From NCBI RefSeq assembly GCF_000017405.1, contig NC_009667.1:434001-498000 (forward strand): a stretch of DNA of 64,000 nucleotides, given 5' to 3'. Shown piece after piece: positions 16,342 to 26,495 of this stretch (the first letter of the stretch is position 1; the number at the start of each line of letters is the position of its first letter). A program made the position numbers and the translations under genes. The notes beneath the pieces are model-generated. The model did no database searches and was not told where the DNA came from. It worked only from the letters and a program-made list of their open reading frames with translations. Source of the DNA: Brucella anthropi ATCC 49188. GTDB taxonomy: Bacteria > Pseudomonadota > Alphaproteobacteria > Rhizobiales > Rhizobiaceae.

Positions 16342-17295
16342 TTAATCGAGGGACTTCAGGTTACGCTCGATGGCTTCCCGCTTTCCTTCGAGGAAAGGTG
16401 GAAGCGACAGGCTTTCGCCAAGGCTTTCAAGTGGTTCATCGACTGCGAAACCCGGCCCATCGGTAGCGATTTCGAACAGGATACCGTTCGGCTCGCGGAA
16501 GTAGAGCGAGCGGAAGTAGTAACGTTCCACTTCGCCGCTTGATGGCATGCGCACGGACCTCAGACGGTCGACCCATTCCTGCATGCTTTCCTGATCTGGC
16601 GTGCGGAAGGCCACATGGTGCACGGCGCCCGCACCCTGCCATGCAGTTGGCAGGTTCGGCTGTACCGCGACATGCAGTTCGGCGGCAGCACCGCCCGGCC
16701 CCATGGAGAAGACATGGACATGGCCTTCGCCGTCAGGCGAAGCGTAATCGCCGGTCTGGCGCATGTTCATGACCTTTTCCAGAATGATCTGGGTCGGTGC
16801 CAGTTCGGGAACGCTAAGCGTAATCGGTCCGAGACCTCTGATCTGCCTTTCCGCAGGCACGGGACTCCGGTCCCAGCTATGGGCCTCACCCGCGCCGCCA
16901 TCATCGGTCAGGCGCAAGCGCTGCCCTTCCGGGTCTTCGATGTCGAGAACAGCCCGTCCCGCGACCTCGAAAATATCGCCCGTCTGGACGCCTTTATCGT
17001 TCAGGTGCTTTCGCCACCAATCGAGACTTTCGACACCGTTCACACGCAAACCAGTGCGGGCGACGCTGTTGGTGCCGCGCTGTTCGCGCTGTACCGGCCA
17101 GTCGAAAAAGGTGATGTCCGTGCCGGGCGAAGCCAGCCCGTCTGCGTAGAACAGATGGTAGGCGCTGGTGTCGTCCTGATTGACGGTTTTCTTGACGAGC
17201 CGAAGCCCGAGCGTGTCGGTATAGAAGCGCCGGTTGCCGGGCGCATCGGCGGTAATGGCTGTCAGATGGTGCAGCCCTGTCAGTTCCAATGCCAT
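16342..17295 (-). CDS. Ring-cleaving dioxygenase of the VOC superfamily (MhqO type)
   Basis: A 317-residue protein of two fused glyoxalase/dioxygenase modules. [26 protein letters not shown] supplies the first metal His; [20 protein letters not shown] and [26 protein letters not shown] supply the second-half His and Glu. The family includes Bacillus MhqO/MhqA, induced by hydroquinones and catechols. It is a paralogue of the N-terminal half of the convergent fusion gene, with which it shares a terminator, so the pair probably handles related aromatic electrophiles. The ATG follows AGGAGG. The true substrate is unknown. Confidence 0.9.
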   Translation of the reverse strand: MALELTGLHHLTAITADAPGNRRFYTDTLGLRLVKKTVNQDDTSAYHLFYADGLASPGTDITFFDWPVQREQRGTNSVARTGLRVNGVESLDWWRKHLNDKGVQTGDIFEVAGRAVLDIEDPEGQRLRLTDDGGAGEAHSWDRSPVPAERQIRGLGPITLSVPELAPTQIILEKVMNMRQTGDYASPDGEGHVHVFSMGPGGAAAELHVAVQPNLPTAWQGAGAVHHVAFRTPDQESMQEWVDRLRSVRMPSSGEVERYYFRSLYFREPNGILFEIATDGPGFAVDEPLESLGESLSLPPFLEGKREAIERNLKSLD

Positions 17296-17629
17296 AATGT
17301 GCCTCCTTCAGAAACGGAGTTGCTGTTGGGGGATATATCGGTCTGGGCTGATCGTGAGGAAAGTATCACCTGTTGAACAGTGTGTAACCCATAAGCCGCA
17401 ATCGCCTTGCGTTCCGACAACGGTGGATAATTGGGGCTTGGCAGAAGGTTTCAGGTAAAGAATATATTAACCCTCAAAGTTCGGGTGTAATACCAAAACT
17501 AGATGAGTTTGACCCATCGAGTTTTGGTTAAGCCTGTGCGGCGATTGAGCATTTTCAGGGCGTGATGCGTCAGCATCTCAGCGCCCTCGTATAAGAGACC
17601 TGCTGGCGTGGCGTTGAGGGAGTTTGGTT
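17296..17629. other. Intergenic region with two palindromes
   Basis: A 334-bp divergent gap. Near the VOC gene is CTGTT-G-AACAG (17370-17380). A longer imperfect inverted repeat has ACCAAAACTAGATG (17492-17505) against CATCGAGTTTTGGT (17515-17528), one mismatch in 14, with a 9-base loop. I see no small gene here. Confidence 0.6.
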
Positions 17630-18880
17630 TTGCGGCGCGTTTTTTCTCGGACTGCCCCTGCGTTGCTTGTTCTTCTGTCTGTGCTTGCCGGTTGCGCCAG
17701 CCGGCCTGAAGGCGTGCTTATCCCGGTCGGCGATGTCGCTTCGCCCGGTACGACGAAGGTGAATCTTGTCGTTGCCACCACGCGCCGTCCGTCTGATAAT
17801 CCCGGCATTCTTTTCTCCGGCGAACGCGACAAGCTTGTGTCGCTCAACGAGATCGTTGTGTCCATTCCGCCGGAAAAGAACCGCAAGGCGGGTGAAGTGC
17901 AGTGGCCCAAGAAGCTGCCGCCCAATCCGCAGAAGGATTTCACCACCGTCAGCGTGACACCGGTCAAGACCGATGTGGAAATGGCAGGCTGGGTCCGCCC
18001 GCATCTGACTAAAAGCCGCCGCGTAATGGTGTTCGTGCACGGCTTCAACAATACGTTTGAGGATTCCGTCTATCGCTTTGCGCAGATCGTGCACGATTCG
18101 GGAGCCGACGTTGCACCGGTGATTTTCACCTGGCCATCGCGCGCCAGTGTTTTCGACTACAACTACGACAAGGAAAGTACCAATTATTCCCGCGATGCGC
18201 TGGAACAGATCTTGCGCGCCATCGCACGCGAGCCAGAGGTCAAGGATATCACTGTCATGGCCCATTCGATGGGCAGCTGGCTGACGGTCGAGGCTCTGCG
18301 GCAGATGGCGATCCGCGACGGTCGCGTCAATGCCAAGATAACGGATGTCATTCTGGCATCGCCCGATCTCGACGTTGATGTGTTCTCCAAGCAGTTCCTT
18401 GCCATGGGCAAGCAGCATCCGCGCTTCACGTTGTTCACGTCGCGGGATGACAAGGCGCTTGCATTGTCACGGCGCATTTCGGGCAATATCGATCGTCTCG
18501 GCCAGATCGATCCGTCAATCGAGCCTTATCGCTCCGAGCTGGAAAAAGCAGGCATCACCGTTATCGACCTGACGCAGTTGAAGGCGGGTGACCGTCTCAA
18601 CCATGGCAAGTTTGCTGCAAGTCCGGAAGTCGTGCAGCTGATCGGTCAGCGCCTTGTCGCAGGCCAGACCATCACGGATTCGCAGGTTGGCCTCGGTGAT
18701 CGTCTGGGGGCGGTGGCGATGGGCACGGCACAGGGTGTCGGCACGGCTGCCTCGCTGGTGGTGACGGCGCCGATTGCCGTGTTCGATCCGAACACGCGCA
18801 AAACCTATGACGAGCAGATTGACCGTTTCGGTCGTGCTGTCGGCAATACGGTTGGCGCGGTAACTACCCCCACGCAGTAA
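17630..18880 (+). CDS. Alpha/beta-hydrolase lipoprotein of the DUF900 family
   Basis: A 416-residue predicted lipoprotein. The signal peptide RRVFSRTAPALLVLLSVLAGC ends in a lipobox with the lipidated Cys. The hydrolase core contains VMVFVHGFNNTFEDSVYRFAQ, IFTWPSRASVFDYNYDK and the nucleophile motif VMAHSMGSWL, with a later Asp and His in the C-terminal part (GDRLNHGKFAAS). DUF900 proteins are widespread in Rhizobiales; their substrate is unknown, and lipid or peptidoglycan-linked esters are possible. TTG 17630 is preferred because GAGGGA sits eight bases ahead; TTG 17624 is too close. It precedes panC by 95 bp and may be independent. Confidence 0.85.
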   Translation: MRRVFSRTAPALLVLLSVLAGCASRPEGVLIPVGDVASPGTTKVNLVVATTRRPSDNPGILFSGERDKLVSLNEIVVSIPPEKNRKAGEVQWPKKLPPNPQKDFTTVSVTPVKTDVEMAGWVRPHLTKSRRVMVFVHGFNNTFEDSVYRFAQIVHDSGADVAPVIFTWPSRASVFDYNYDKESTNYSRDALEQILRAIAREPEVKDITVMAHSMGSWLTVEALRQMAIRDGRVNAKITDVILASPDLDVDVFSKQFLAMGKQHPRFTLFTSRDDKALALSRRISGNIDRLGQIDPSIEPYRSELEKAGITVIDLTQLKAGDRLNHGKFAASPEVVQLIGQRLVAGQTITDSQVGLGDRLGAVAMGTAQGVGTAASLVVTAPIAVFDPNTRKTYDEQIDRFGRAVGNTVGAVTTPTQ

Positions 18881-18975
18881 AGTATGCCGACAGCGTTCTT
18901 TTCTCTGCAGTTGTCATATTTGAGCTGACGCTGTAGGACTCGCGGCCAACAAATTCGGGCCGCGAGGAGGACCTC

Positions 18976-19845
18976 ATGCAGATCATCCGCACCATTGAGG
19001 AATTGCGTCAGATTTTGGCACCAGCAAGGCGGGCGGGAAAACGCATCGGCTTCGTGCCGACCATGGGCTACCTCCATAAAGGCCATCTAGAACTGGTTCA
19101 CCGCTCCAGAGCGGAAAATGACGTGACTGTCGTGTCCATCTTCGTCAATCCGTTGCAATTCGGCGCGAATGAAGACCTCGACAAATATCCGCGCGATCTG
19201 GAACGGGATGCGGCTCTGTTGCACAGAGCGGATGTCGATTATCTTTTCGCGCCAGCGGTCAGCGACATGTATCCGCAGCCGATGCAGACGGTGGTGGATG
19301 TGCCAACCCTCGGCAACCAGATGGAAGGCGAGGCACGTCCCGGTCATTTCGCCGGTGTCGCAACGGTGGTGAACAAGCTTTTCAACATCGTCGGCGCGGA
19401 CGCCGCCTATTTCGGCGAAAAGGATTTTCAGCAACTCGTCATCATCCGCCGCATGGTGGAGGACATGGCTATTCCGGTGCGCGTTGTCGGTGTTGAAACG
19501 GTGCGCGAGGAAGACGGGCTCGCCTGTTCGTCCCGCAATGTCTATCTGTCGCCGGAGCAGCGCGCCGCCGCCATCATCGTACCGAAGGCACTCGATGAGG
19601 CCGAGCGACTTTATCGGTCCGGCGTGGATGATCCCGATGCGCTGGAAGCGGCAATTCGCACTTTCATTGCCACGGAACCGCTGGCGACGCCGGAAGTGGT
19701 GGCGCTGCGTGACCCCGAAACGTTGGAACGCCTGACGGCAGTGCAGGGGCGTCCGGTGCTCGTCGCGCTGTTCGTGCGGCTCGGCACGACGCGGCTCCTC
19801 GATAATCGCGTGATCGCGCATGTCGCGCAGGAACAGGCGGCCTGA
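18976..19845 (+). CDS. panC: Pantothenate synthetase
   Basis: Joins pantoate and beta-alanine with ATP, the last step of pantothenate (coenzyme A precursor) synthesis in the cytosol. The 289-residue protein shows [16 protein letters not shown] with the HxGH nucleotidyltransferase motif, [37 protein letters not shown] and the KMSKS-like [12 protein letters not shown]. The ATG follows GAGGAGG. The gene is one base ahead of panB, so the two are cotranscribed. Confidence 0.98.
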   Translation: MQIIRTIEELRQILAPARRAGKRIGFVPTMGYLHKGHLELVHRSRAENDVTVVSIFVNPLQFGANEDLDKYPRDLERDAALLHRADVDYLFAPAVSDMYPQPMQTVVDVPTLGNQMEGEARPGHFAGVATVVNKLFNIVGADAAYFGEKDFQQLVIIRRMVEDMAIPVRVVGVETVREEDGLACSSRNVYLSPEQRAAAIIVPKALDEAERLYRSGVDDPDALEAAIRTFIATEPLATPEVVALRDPETLERLTAVQGRPVLVALFVRLGTTRLLDNRVIAHVAQEQAA

Positions 19846-19846
19846 G

Positions 19847-20674
19847 ATGAGCGCATCCGTTAAACAGAAGCGACTGACGCCGAAGGCCATTTCGGCCCTC
19901 AAGGGCGAGCGCCCGATTGTCAGCCTCACCGCCTATACAACGCCGATTGCGCGTCTGCTCGATCCGCATTGCGATCTGCTGCTTGTCGGCGACTCTCTCG
20001 GCATGGTGCTTTACGGCATGGATTCGACGCTGGCGGTGACGCTCGACATGATGATCGTCCATGGGCAGGCGGTGATGCGCGGGGCCGAGACGGCCTGCGT
20101 CATCGTCGACATGCCGTTCGGTTCCTATCAGGAATCAAAGGAACAGGCGTTCCGCAATGCGGCTCGTGTGATGCAGGAAACCGGCTGCGACGGCGTCAAG
20201 CTCGAAGGCGGCGAGGAAATGGCCGAAACGGTCGCATTCCTCGTCAAGCGGGGCATTCCGGTATTCGGTCATGTCGGGCTGATGCCACAACAGGTTAACA
20301 CGGTCGGCGGCTTCCGCTCGCTCGGACGCGGCGACGAGGAAGCCGACCGGATTCGCCGCGATGCACAGGCCATTGCCGATGCCGGTGCTTTCGCGCTGGT
20401 TATTGAAGGCACCGTGGAACCGCTGGCGCGCGAGATCACCGCATCGCTCGCCATTCCGACGGTCGGCATTGGGGCTTCGGCTGCCTGTGATGGACAAATA
20501 CTGGTTTCAGACGACATGCTGGGGCTGTTTCAGGATTTCACGCCGCGTTTCGTGAAGCGTTTTGCGCAATTGGCGCCGCAGATTTCCGATGCAGCCAAAG
20601 CCTATGCCGAAGAGGTGCAGGCGCGTGCATTTCCGGGGCCGGAGCATGTTTTCGGCGCGAAACCCAAGGGCTGA
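19847..20674 (+). CDS. panB: 3-methyl-2-oxobutanoate hydroxymethyltransferase
   Basis: Adds a hydroxymethyl group from 5,10-methylene-THF to 2-ketoisovalerate to give ketopantoate. It has 275 residues of TIM-barrel type. Signature stretches are [34 protein letters not shown] (metal Asp), [16 protein letters not shown] and [17 protein letters not shown], with the catalytic Glu in [11 protein letters not shown] and [14 protein letters not shown] near the end. ATG 19847 begins one base after the panC stop; an earlier in-frame start at 19820 would extend into panC. Confidence 0.97.
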   Translation: MSASVKQKRLTPKAISALKGERPIVSLTAYTTPIARLLDPHCDLLLVGDSLGMVLYGMDSTLAVTLDMMIVHGQAVMRGAETACVIVDMPFGSYQESKEQAFRNAARVMQETGCDGVKLEGGEEMAETVAFLVKRGIPVFGHVGLMPQQVNTVGGFRSLGRGDEEADRIRRDAQAIADAGAFALVIEGTVEPLAREITASLAIPTVGIGASAACDGQILVSDDMLGLFQDFTPRFVKRFAQLAPQISDAAKAYAEEVQARAFPGPEHVFGAKPKG

Positions 20675-20760
20675 ATAGCAAAACCTGTGCCGTATGGCGG
20701 TAGCGCCTTGTATTTATTCGTCAATCGCGTTCAATGTCGGAACTGTTTTCCGGAGTTGCC

Positions 20761-21684
20761 GTGACCGACGATATTGCCCATACCGAACTGATTGCCGTGC
20801 TGACGGCTGTGACCAGCGAACAGCCGCGCGTCATGACTGTGCGGCAGGGACAAGCTTTACCGTCGGGTCCGTTCGAAAGCGAGCATCGTTCTCTGCAATC
20901 GGGTCTGCGCGCCTGGGTGCAGTCGGAAACCGCACATCCGGTCGGTTATCTGGAGCAGCTTTATACTTTTGCCGACCGTGACCGCCATGCGCAGGGTGAG
21001 CGCATCATCTCGATCAGCTATCTCGGTCTTGTGCGGGAAAGCGATGCGGCGGCGGGGCAGGCGGGCTGGCGCGGCTGGTATGATTATCTGCCGTGGGAAG
21101 ATCACCGTCAGGGCGAACCGGCTATCATGGAGCATCTCAACAATGCGCTGCTTGTCTGGGCCTATCGGGCTGAAACGCCGGAGCTGACAGCGCAGCGCAT
21201 GCGGCGCATCGCTTTCACCTTCGGCTTTGAGAGCGGAGAGTGGAGCGGGCGCTGGAACGAAGACCTCGTGCTGCAACGTTATGAGCTGCTGTTCGAGGCT
21301 GGTCTGGTGGCCGAGGCCGGAATGAAGGAAGACGAGAACGGCCGCTCCATGTTTGCCGATCATCGCCGTATCCTTGCCACGGCAATTGCGCGGCTGCGTG
21401 CCAAGATCAAATACCGCCCGGTGGTGTTCGAGTTGATGCCCGACAGTTTCACCCTGCTGCAGTTGCAACGCACCGTCGAGGCGTTGGCCGGCTTGCGCCT
21501 GCACAAGCAGAATTTCCGCCGCCTGATCGAACAGCAGGATCTCGTCGAGGAAACCGGCGAAAGCGACAGCGAAACCGGCGGTCGCCCGGCAAAACTGTTC
21601 CGTTTCCGCTACTCGATTGTCGAGGAACGCGCCCTTTCCGAGCGCCATCTGGCTGGTGCCAAGCTGCCAATCTCTCGCGATTGA
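20761..21684 (+). CDS. nadQ: NadQ-type regulator of NAD biosynthesis (NUDIX-like domain plus winged helix)
   Basis: A 307-residue regulator. The N-terminal half resembles a degenerate NUDIX domain (GYLEQLYTFADRDRH, RIISISYLGLVRE) without an intact catalytic NUDIX box, so it probably binds rather than cleaves a nucleotide. The C-terminal part (FELMPDSFTLLQLQRTVEALAG, HKQNFRRLIEQQDLVEETG) is the winged helix shared by NrtR and NadQ. It lies directly upstream of nadABC, and two identical-type palindromes precede nadA. Repression of nadABC in response to an NAD-related metabolite is therefore expected. GTG 20761 has GGAG five bases ahead; an ATG at 20734 lacks a ribosome site. Confidence 0.82.
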   Translation: MTDDIAHTELIAVLTAVTSEQPRVMTVRQGQALPSGPFESEHRSLQSGLRAWVQSETAHPVGYLEQLYTFADRDRHAQGERIISISYLGLVRESDAAAGQAGWRGWYDYLPWEDHRQGEPAIMEHLNNALLVWAYRAETPELTAQRMRRIAFTFGFESGEWSGRWNEDLVLQRYELLFEAGLVAEAGMKEDENGRSMFADHRRILATAIARLRAKIKYRPVVFELMPDSFTLLQLQRTVEALAGLRLHKQNFRRLIEQQDLVEETGESDSETGGRPAKLFRFRYSIVEERALSERHLAGAKLPISRD

Positions 21685-21708
21685 CAATATGCTCGAATCG
21701 AGTATAAC
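21681..21708 (+). promoter_or_regulatory. nadA promoter
   Basis: TTGACA (21681-21686), a 16-base spacer and TATAAC (21703-21708). The first NadQ palindrome fills the spacer, ideal for repression. The -35 begins inside the last codons of nadQ. Confidence 0.7.
21689..21705. promoter_or_regulatory. NadQ operator 1
   Basis: ATGCTCGAATCGAGTAT is a 17-base dyad (ATRCTCRA-N-TYGAGTAT type) lying between the -35 and -10 of the nadA promoter. Confidence 0.75.
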
Positions 21709-21722
21709 TTCGCAAACATGAA

Positions 21723-21739
21723 ATACTCAAGTTGAGTAT
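21723..21739. promoter_or_regulatory. NadQ operator 2
   Basis: ATACTCAAGTTGAGTAT is a perfect 17-base palindrome with the same half-site as operator 1. It starts 34 bp further on (about three helical turns), so both sites lie on one face of the DNA. Confidence 0.75.
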
Positions 21740-21764
21740 AATGGATGCACTCGGGAGATCACCC

Positions 21765-22736
21765 ATGAACGATCATGTTTCCGTCTCGCAACTCTATGAT
21801 CGCGTGGCCAAAGTCCTGCCGAAGGCGGAGTGGCTGGGCTTCGAGGACGACGTTGCGGCGATCCTCGAACTGAAGAAAAAGCGCAATGCGGTTATCCTTG
21901 CGCATAATTACCAGACACCGGAAATCTTCCACTGCGTGGCCGATATTGTCGGCGACAGTCTGGCGCTGGCGCGCAAGGCTGCGGAGGTCGATGCCGATGT
22001 GATCGTGCTGGCGGGTGTGCATTTCATGGCCGAGACGGCCAAGCTGCTCAATCCAGACAAGACAGTGCTGATCCCGGATATGGCTGCGGGCTGTTCACTG
22101 GCCGACAGCATCACGCCGGAAGATGTGGCATTGCTGCGCGAAGCGCATCCCGGCGTGCCGATCATCACCTATGTCAATACATCCGCTGCCGTTAAGGCGG
22201 CATCCGATATTTGCTGCACCTCCGGCAATGCCAAAAAGGTGGTGGAGTCGCTCGGCGTGCCGCGCGTGCTGATGATCCCCGACGAGTTTCTGGCGCAGAA
22301 TGTGGCGCGCGAAACCGATGTCGAAATTCTCGCTTGGCATGGCCATTGCGAGGTGCATGAACGCTTCACCCCTGACGATATTCGCGAATTGCGCGAGAGC
22401 CACCCCGGTGTGGTGGTTCTGGCCCATCCCGAATGCCCGCCGGACGTGGTGGAAGCTGCCGATTTCGCCGGGTCCACGGCGGTCATGTCGGATTATGTCG
22501 GCGAGAAAAAGCCGCAGCGTGTCGTGCTTTTGACCGAATGCTCGATGAGCGACAATGTCGCTGTCGATCACCCCGATGTCGAGTTCATCCGCCCGTGCAA
22601 TCTCTGCCCGCATATGAAGCGGATCACGCTTGCCAATATTCGCGATGCGCTGGAAAACAATCGCCACGAAGTGACAGTCGAGGCAGCACTGATGGAGCCT
22701 GCCCGCCGCGCCGTCGAGCGGATGCTGGCGGTATGA
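21765..22736 (+). CDS. nadA: Quinolinate synthase
   Basis: A [4Fe-4S] enzyme that condenses iminoaspartate with dihydroxyacetone phosphate to quinolinate. It has 323 residues. The three cluster cysteines can be seen in [22 protein letters not shown] and [12 protein letters not shown]. The N-terminal [19 protein letters not shown] and [18 protein letters not shown] are conserved. ATG 21765 follows GGGAG; an in-frame ATG further up lies within the operator region. The stop overlaps the nadB start (ATGA), showing translational coupling. Confidence 0.97.
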   Translation: MNDHVSVSQLYDRVAKVLPKAEWLGFEDDVAAILELKKKRNAVILAHNYQTPEIFHCVADIVGDSLALARKAAEVDADVIVLAGVHFMAETAKLLNPDKTVLIPDMAAGCSLADSITPEDVALLREAHPGVPIITYVNTSAAVKAASDICCTSGNAKKVVESLGVPRVLMIPDEFLAQNVARETDVEILAWHGHCEVHERFTPDDIRELRESHPGVVVLAHPECPPDVVEAADFAGSTAVMSDYVGEKKPQRVVLLTECSMSDNVAVDHPDVEFIRPCNLCPHMKRITLANIRDALENNRHEVTVEAALMEPARRAVERMLAV

Positions 22737-24241
22737 CTACGACCCCGGTCCTCGTCATTGGCAGCGGTCTTGCCGGTCTGATGACGGCGCTGACGCTATC
22801 TCCGCAGCCGGTGTTGCTGGTGACAGCGGGAAGCCTCGGCCTGTCCGGTTCCAGCATGCTGGCGCAAGGCGGTATTGCTGCAAGTGTTGGTGCTGATGAC
22901 AGCGCAGCGCTGCATCTGGCCGATACGATTGCGGCTGGCGACGGCCTGTGTGACCGGGGCGTGGCTGCGGAGATCGTGGCGGCAGGCGCGGAAGTCATTG
23001 CCGCGCTGGAAGCGCATGGCGTGCACTTCGACCGCAAGGCGGACGGGGTATTTTCACTCGGTCTGGAAGCTGCCCATAGCCGTCATCGGATTGTGCATGT
23101 GGATGGCGACTCGACGGGGGCGGGCATCATGCGCGCTTTAACCGCAAAGGTTCTGGCAACGCCTTCGATCACTGTTCTGGAAAACACCCGCGCCCTGCGT
23201 TTGATCAAGCAGGATGGTCGTGTCGTCGGTGCCTGTCTTGAAAATCTCGGACCGGTTGCAGCAACCGCCGTGGTGCTGGCGACGGGCGGGATCGGCGGAC
23301 TTTATAACGCAACAACCACGCCGCTCGGTAATCTCGGCCAAGGTGCCGCTCTGGCAGGCCGCGCTGGCGCTGTGCTTGCCGATATGGAATTCGTGCAGTT
23401 CCACCCGACCGCGCTTGGCGTGTCTGCGCCGCGTCTGCCACTGGTCAGCGAAGCGGTGCGCGGGGAGGGTGCGCATCTGGTCAATGATCGCGGTGAACGC
23501 TTCATGGCCGATATTCCGGGTCGCGAACTTGCGCCCCGTGATGTGGTCGCACGCGCTATCGGCAGCGAGATTGCACAAGGGCGCAAGGTCTATCTGGATG
23601 CGCGCGCGGCTCTCGGTGCGCGTTTTGCAACCCGGTTTCCCGGTATCGATGCGCTTTGCAAACAGCATGGCATTGATCCGTCCGGTGATCTGATCCCGGT
23701 CAGACCGGCCACGCATTACCATATGGGCGGGATCAGGACCGACGCCGACGGGCGCAGCAGTCTGCCGGGTCTGTGGGCTGTGGGCGAAGCGGCCTGCACC
23801 GGCCTGCACGGCGCCAACCGGCTGGCCAGCAATTCGCTGCTTGAAGCTGCCGCCATGGGGCTGCGCGCCGCCCGCGCCCTCTCAAATGAAGACGCCGTCG
23901 ACGCGCGGCATCCCGTGCCGTTCAGCCTGCCACAGAGTGCCGATCCCGAACCGGTGCGGCGCATCGTTTCCAGCCATCTTGGCCTGCTGCGCGATGAAGA
24001 AGGTGTGCGTTTTGCAATCACGACCCTTCTCCCTCTCGCGGAGACCGACGATGCCGCAGCCGTGGCGCTTGCTGTTGCGGTTGCAGCATTTGAACGATGC
24101 GAGTCACGCGGTGGCCATACCCGGACGGACCATCCGCACAAAGATGCGGTGGCCAAACGCCGCTTCCACACATTCAAGACGGCGTTCGCGCTTGCTCGTG
24201 AAATAGTTGAAACAAACCGAATCTCCAGGATAGCCTCATGA
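22733..24241 (+). CDS. nadB: L-aspartate oxidase
   Basis: An FAD-dependent enzyme that oxidises L-aspartate to iminoaspartate for NadA. It has 502 residues. The dinucleotide-binding start [17 protein letters not shown] is followed by [27 protein letters not shown], the active-site [11 protein letters not shown] and [18 protein letters not shown], all typical of the succinate dehydrogenase/aspartate oxidase family. The start overlaps the nadA stop and the stop overlaps the nadC start, both as ATGA, so nadABC is one tightly coupled operon. Confidence 0.97.
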   Translation: MTTTPVLVIGSGLAGLMTALTLSPQPVLLVTAGSLGLSGSSMLAQGGIAASVGADDSAALHLADTIAAGDGLCDRGVAAEIVAAGAEVIAALEAHGVHFDRKADGVFSLGLEAAHSRHRIVHVDGDSTGAGIMRALTAKVLATPSITVLENTRALRLIKQDGRVVGACLENLGPVAATAVVLATGGIGGLYNATTTPLGNLGQGAALAGRAGAVLADMEFVQFHPTALGVSAPRLPLVSEAVRGEGAHLVNDRGERFMADIPGRELAPRDVVARAIGSEIAQGRKVYLDARAALGARFATRFPGIDALCKQHGIDPSGDLIPVRPATHYHMGGIRTDADGRSSLPGLWAVGEAACTGLHGANRLASNSLLEAAAMGLRAARALSNEDAVDARHPVPFSLPQSADPEPVRRIVSSHLGLLRDEEGVRFAITTLLPLAETDDAAAVALAVAVAAFERCESRGGHTRTDHPHKDAVAKRRFHTFKTAFALAREIVETNRISRIAS

Positions 24242-25095
24242 ACCTGCCGCGCTTGTCTCCGCTCGTCGTCGAACCGCTGGTGCGCGCCGCACTTCTGGAA
24301 GATCTGGGGCTTGCTGGTGATATTACCAGCAATGCGGTGGTGCCGGAGGATCACCGCTCGGCCATGCTGTTCAGCCTGCGTCAGCCGGGTGTCATCGCCG
24401 GGCTGGACGTGGCCGAAATGGCATTTCGTCTGGTCGACCCGGATGTTACATTCGAACGCATGGCGCGCGACGGTCAGTCTCTTGAGAAGGGGGCGGATGT
24501 TGCCCGCGTTTCCGGCTCCTCCCGCTCTATACTCGCAGGAGAACGGACGGCGCTGAATTTCCTTGGCCATCTGTCCGGCATCGCCACGGCGACGACTAAT
24601 CTGGTCAAGGCTGTGGCTGGCACAAAGGCCTCCATCGTCTGCACCCGCAAGACGACGCCCGGTCTGCGTGCCTTGCAGAAATATGCAGTCCGGGCAGGCG
24701 GCGGCATGAACCATCGTTTCGCGCTCTATGATGCGGTGCTGATCAAGGATAATCACATTGCAGTCGCGGGCGGTGTGCGCGAGGCTATCGAACGCGCCAA
24801 GGCCGGTGCTGGTCACATGGTCAAGATCGAGGTCGAGGTCGATACGCTGCGACAGCTCGAGGAGGCGATGGCCATTGGTGTGGACGCTGTATTGCTCGAC
24901 AATATGTCGCCTGCGCAATTGCGCGAGGCGGTCTCGATTATCGACGGTCGCGCCATTTCCGAAGCCTCGGGCGGCATCACGCCGGAAACGGTGGCGGCGG
25001 TTGCTGCCAGCGGGGTTGATCTGATTTCGGTCGGCTGGACCACGCACAGCGCGCCAAATCTCGATATCGGGCTCGATTTTGAACTGAATAGATGA
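24238..25095 (+). CDS. nadC: Nicotinate-nucleotide pyrophosphorylase (quinolinate phosphoribosyltransferase)
   Basis: Converts quinolinate and PRPP to nicotinate mononucleotide, completing de novo NAD precursor synthesis. It has 285 residues. Family motifs are [56 protein letters not shown] (substrate-binding Arg/Lys), [17 protein letters not shown] and [14 protein letters not shown]. It is the last gene of the NadQ-controlled operon. No clear rho-independent terminator follows. Confidence 0.97.
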   Translation: MNLPRLSPLVVEPLVRAALLEDLGLAGDITSNAVVPEDHRSAMLFSLRQPGVIAGLDVAEMAFRLVDPDVTFERMARDGQSLEKGADVARVSGSSRSILAGERTALNFLGHLSGIATATTNLVKAVAGTKASIVCTRKTTPGLRALQKYAVRAGGGMNHRFALYDAVLIKDNHIAVAGGVREAIERAKAGAGHMVKIEVEVDTLRQLEEAMAIGVDAVLLDNMSPAQLREAVSIIDGRAISEASGGITPETVAAVAASGVDLISVGWTTHSAPNLDIGLDFELNR

Positions 25096-25428
25096 GGCTT
25101 TACGTCTTGTGTGGACACAGGGGCAATATCTCCCACATAGGCAATGTCCAAACGTGTTTCGCTGTGAAACCTAGTCCACCGCTAAGGGTTAGGTCTCGCT
25201 CATTCATGGCGTAAACTGCATCCATACTCGTGCAAGAATCCTACATGCAAAAACATGATTGAATAATTCATGTTTTTATGTCACACGATTACTGACTGAT
25301 AGTCAGTCATGAGTCGTGCGGTGGTTCTGCAACTTGCTTGTGTGCGTGCCGGCTGCCGGATCGCCGTCACGGCTCAAAGCGGCATTGCCGCAGAAAGTTT
25401 GATGGATATCGAGCAGGAGGGAAGCGTG
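25096..25428. other. Intergenic region after nadC
   Basis: A 333-bp gap. Its right half contains the TetR-type palindrome at 25291-25307 and the probable promoter for the following two genes. An in-frame start at 25309 exists but has no ribosome site and overlaps the operator. Nothing else recognisable is present. Confidence 0.6.
25291..25307. promoter_or_regulatory. TetR-type operator
   Basis: ACTGACT-GAT-AGTCAGT is a perfect dyad with 7-bp arms and the typical TGACTGA/TCAGTCA character of TetR/AcrR-family sites. It lies 122 bp ahead of the small gene that precedes the tetR gene, so autoregulation is likely. Confidence 0.65.
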
Positions 25429-25860
25429 ATGCTTCACCATACGGAAAATTGGCCTTACGTGGTCACCTTGTCGAAGGGCGCATCGACCTTGGAAGAAACG
25501 CGTGAATTCTTTGATGCCTGGAATCGGTGGCTTGACGAGGGAAAGCCCTTCATCACGATCCGCCGTTTTCTGGACGAGGATGCACTTGCGCATCCCGAAG
25601 GTTCGGCACGGGAAGTGAAACAATGGTTGCAGCAGAATGCGCAGCGTATTCGCGAACAGGTGCTGGGCATGGTGAACATCGTTCCGGAATCTGTTTATGA
25701 ACAGGCAAGCCGCATGGATGCAGAAAAGCTGTTTCGCGTCCCCGCGGGCACATTCTCCAATGTCGATGCGGCGCTGCATTGGCTGGAAGATCGGGTCATT
25801 CGACCAAATCAGCTTGATTTTGACAGGGCGGCGATCCGGGATAAATTGGCAGCGACCTGA
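25429..25860 (+). CDS. Hypothetical protein cotranscribed with a TetR regulator
   Basis: A 143-residue soluble protein that I do not recognise. It begins MLHHTENWPYVVTLSKGAST and contains TREFFDAWNRWLDEGKPFITIRRFLDEDA, then helical segments with EVKQWLQQNAQRIREQVLGMVNIVP. The layout (beta start, helix, strand with TIRRF) is somewhat STAS/SpoIIAA-like, but this is only an impression. ATG 25429 follows GGAGGGAAGC and is a much better start than the in-frame ATG at 25309. It ends 16 bp before the tetR start, so the two form an operon under the ACTGACT palindrome. Confidence 0.7.
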   Translation: MLHHTENWPYVVTLSKGASTLEETREFFDAWNRWLDEGKPFITIRRFLDEDALAHPEGSAREVKQWLQQNAQRIREQVLGMVNIVPESVYEQASRMDAEKLFRVPAGTFSNVDAALHWLEDRVIRPNQLDFDRAAIRDKLAAT

Positions 25861-25876
25861 AGTTTTGGAGATTGAT

Positions 25877-26479
25877 TTGCCTTCCACTGCCATCAAGCCC
25901 AAGCCCCGCACCAAACCAGCGGAAATACGTCGCGACGAGCTGATGGCTGCAGCCGAAGCCCTCTTCCTCGAAAAGGGCTTCGCGGCGACAAGCGTGGATG
26001 AAATCGTGCGTCTGGCGGACGTCGCCAAAGGTACGTTCTATCTGCATTTTCGCAGCAAGGACGACATCCTGCTTGCCTTGCGGGAGCGATTTGTCGATGG
26101 GTTCTGCGCGCGATTGGAGCGCCAACTCGGTCTACTTCCCGCCGACGACTGGCAGGGAAAACTGGCTGCATGGGCCGAGACCGGCATTGCCGGTTATCTC
26201 GACAACTACAAACTCCACGACATGGTGTTCCATGATTTTCACCCGCCCATGCGTCGCATGAAGCAGGAAAATCCGGCAATCGTCCGGCTCGATGCATTGT
26301 TGACCGACGGTAATGCTGCAGGCGTATGGAAAATCGCCGATACGCGTTTGACGGCTGTACTTCTGTTCAATGCGCTGCACGGTGCGGTCGATGAGATCAT
26401 CTCCAACCCGGATATGATGGATCGTGCCGAGATGGTCGCCGGTGTGAAGACGTTTTTCCTGCAGGCGGTGCGATCTTAA
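25877..26479 (+). CDS. TetR/AcrR-family transcriptional regulator
   Basis: A 200-residue repressor. The N-terminal helix-turn-helix is clear: RRDELMAAAEALFLEKGFAATSVDEIVRLADVAKGTFYLHFRSKDDILLAL. The C-terminal ligand domain has no recognisable specificity. TTG 25877 is chosen because GGAG lies six bases ahead and the protein then begins just before the DNA-binding domain; the frame is open further up inside the preceding gene. It probably binds the perfect dyad at 25291-25307 and controls its own operon. The inducer is unknown. Confidence 0.87.
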   Translation: MPSTAIKPKPRTKPAEIRRDELMAAAEALFLEKGFAATSVDEIVRLADVAKGTFYLHFRSKDDILLALRERFVDGFCARLERQLGLLPADDWQGKLAAWAETGIAGYLDNYKLHDMVFHDFHPPMRRMKQENPAIVRLDALLTDGNAAGVWKIADTRLTAVLLFNALHGAVDEIISNPDMMDRAEMVAGVKTFFLQAVRS

Positions 26480-26495
26480 TAAGTACAGTTAAAGA

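Noticed and set aside
22433..22732. Upstream extension of nadB inside nadA
   Set aside because: ATG 22733 overlaps the nadA stop as ATGA and begins the FAD motif; the extension is nadA sequence in another frame.
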